Shown: in pieces, positions 63,949 through 64,000 of the stretch | How the letters are laid out: each line of letters opens with the position of its first letter | Position numbering within the stretch: position 1 is the stretch's first letter | NCBI RefSeq assembly: GCF_004526345.1 | Contig: NZ_CP038213.1 | Location: 3,224,001 to 3,288,000 of the forward strand | DNA: 64,000 bases | Reading direction: 5' to 3' | From: Ornithinimicrobium flavum | GTDB taxonomy: Bacteria > Actinomycetota > Actinomycetes > Actinomycetales > Dermatophilaceae | The notes under the pieces: model-generated | The model's input: the letters and a program-made list of their open reading frames with translations, nothing else | The model's database searches: none | Told to the model about the DNA's origin: nothing | Translations under genes and position numbers: made by a program

Positions 63949-64000
63949 TCAGGCGGCGGCCGGGAGACGACCCCTGGCGAAGTACAGCACCGGCCCGACG
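63949..64000 (-). CDS. 3' end of a gene running into the right edge
   Basis: Open frame on the minus strand ending VGPVLYFARGRLPAAA and TGA at 63949-63951. Only 16 residues are visible; the hydrophobic-then-basic ending suggests a small membrane protein, but it cannot be assigned. Confidence 0.35.
   Translation of the reverse strand, partial: VGPVLYFARGRLPAAA

Overview
The window is a high-G+C actinobacterial chromosome segment. Gene content and order point to Micrococcales, most likely an Intrasporangiaceae/Ornithinimicrobiaceae-type organism. Supporting signs are the purF / purM / DUF3073 / sterol-carrier neighbourhood, GTP-type PEP carboxykinase, a short-form SRP RNA, DinB (mycothiol-transferase type) proteins, a TIGR03885 flavin oxidoreductase and frequent leaderless start codons. 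The genus is inferred. I see no IS element, prophage, CRISPR array or replication origin; this is mostly core chromosome.

Layout: 0-4 kb holds the end of a solute:sodium symporter, an MFS transporter and a secreted beta-propeller lipoprotein. 4-7 kb is a metY-metX methionine operon behind a canonical promoter and a probable leaderless cysteine leader peptide. 7-12.7 kb carries a lipoprotein, an NfeD/stomatin pair and a trehalose-synthase-like GH13 enzyme overlapping an LLM flavin oxidoreductase. 12.7-18.5 kb has a large lipoprotein, gluconokinase, an ATP-grasp ligase, a YigZ/IMPACT protein, CopC and a DUF3073 gene with an in-frame TAG. 18.5-26 kb contains purM, an AMIN-like lipoprotein on the other strand, purF, a DsbA/FrnE protein, two tandem paralogous membrane proteins, a deleted NmrA-type pseudogene, an SCP-like protein and arginine deiminase. 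26-35 kb contains an alcohol dehydrogenase, SRP RNA, SELENBP1/methanethiol oxidase with a membrane partner, a HerA-like ATPase, a LytR_C protein, SRPBCC and DUF2231 proteins, a phytoene-desaturase-like flavoenzyme and an acetyltransferase.

35-46 kb contains tadA and upp (start codons 19 bp apart), two aminotransferases (one a pseudogene), a run of three frameshifted genes at 38.0-39.7 kb, peptide deformylase, a sugar porter, a 2-hydroxyacid dehydrogenase and pckG. 46-55 kb contains an LCP cell-wall ligase, a YtxH-like protein, cysE-cysK, a large membrane Fe-S reductase, a VanY-type carboxypeptidase and dcd. 55-64 kb contains cutA with a class III aminotransferase, an acyl-CoA synthetase, a small kinase, a DinB-OsmC fusion, an SDR, a HAD phosphatase, a GTP-cyclohydrolase-II/RibD-reductase fusion and a methyltransferase gene interrupted by a TAG. 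Six tRNAs are present, four of them serine isoacceptors.

Functionally, sulfur assimilation recurs (MetX/MetY, CysE/CysK, and SELENBP1, which can release H2S from methanethiol), next to purine synthesis, riboflavin synthesis, nucleotide salvage and cell-envelope functions. The most notable signals are in the DNA itself. About 17 genes have a TAnnnT -10 box placed 6-7 nt before the start codon, so they look leaderless. Two divergent pairs have back-to-back overlapping -10 boxes, each serving two leaderless genes. Lesions (indels, deletions, amber codons) are clustered rather than random. Several intergenic tandem and inverted repeats sit in the last 6 kb.
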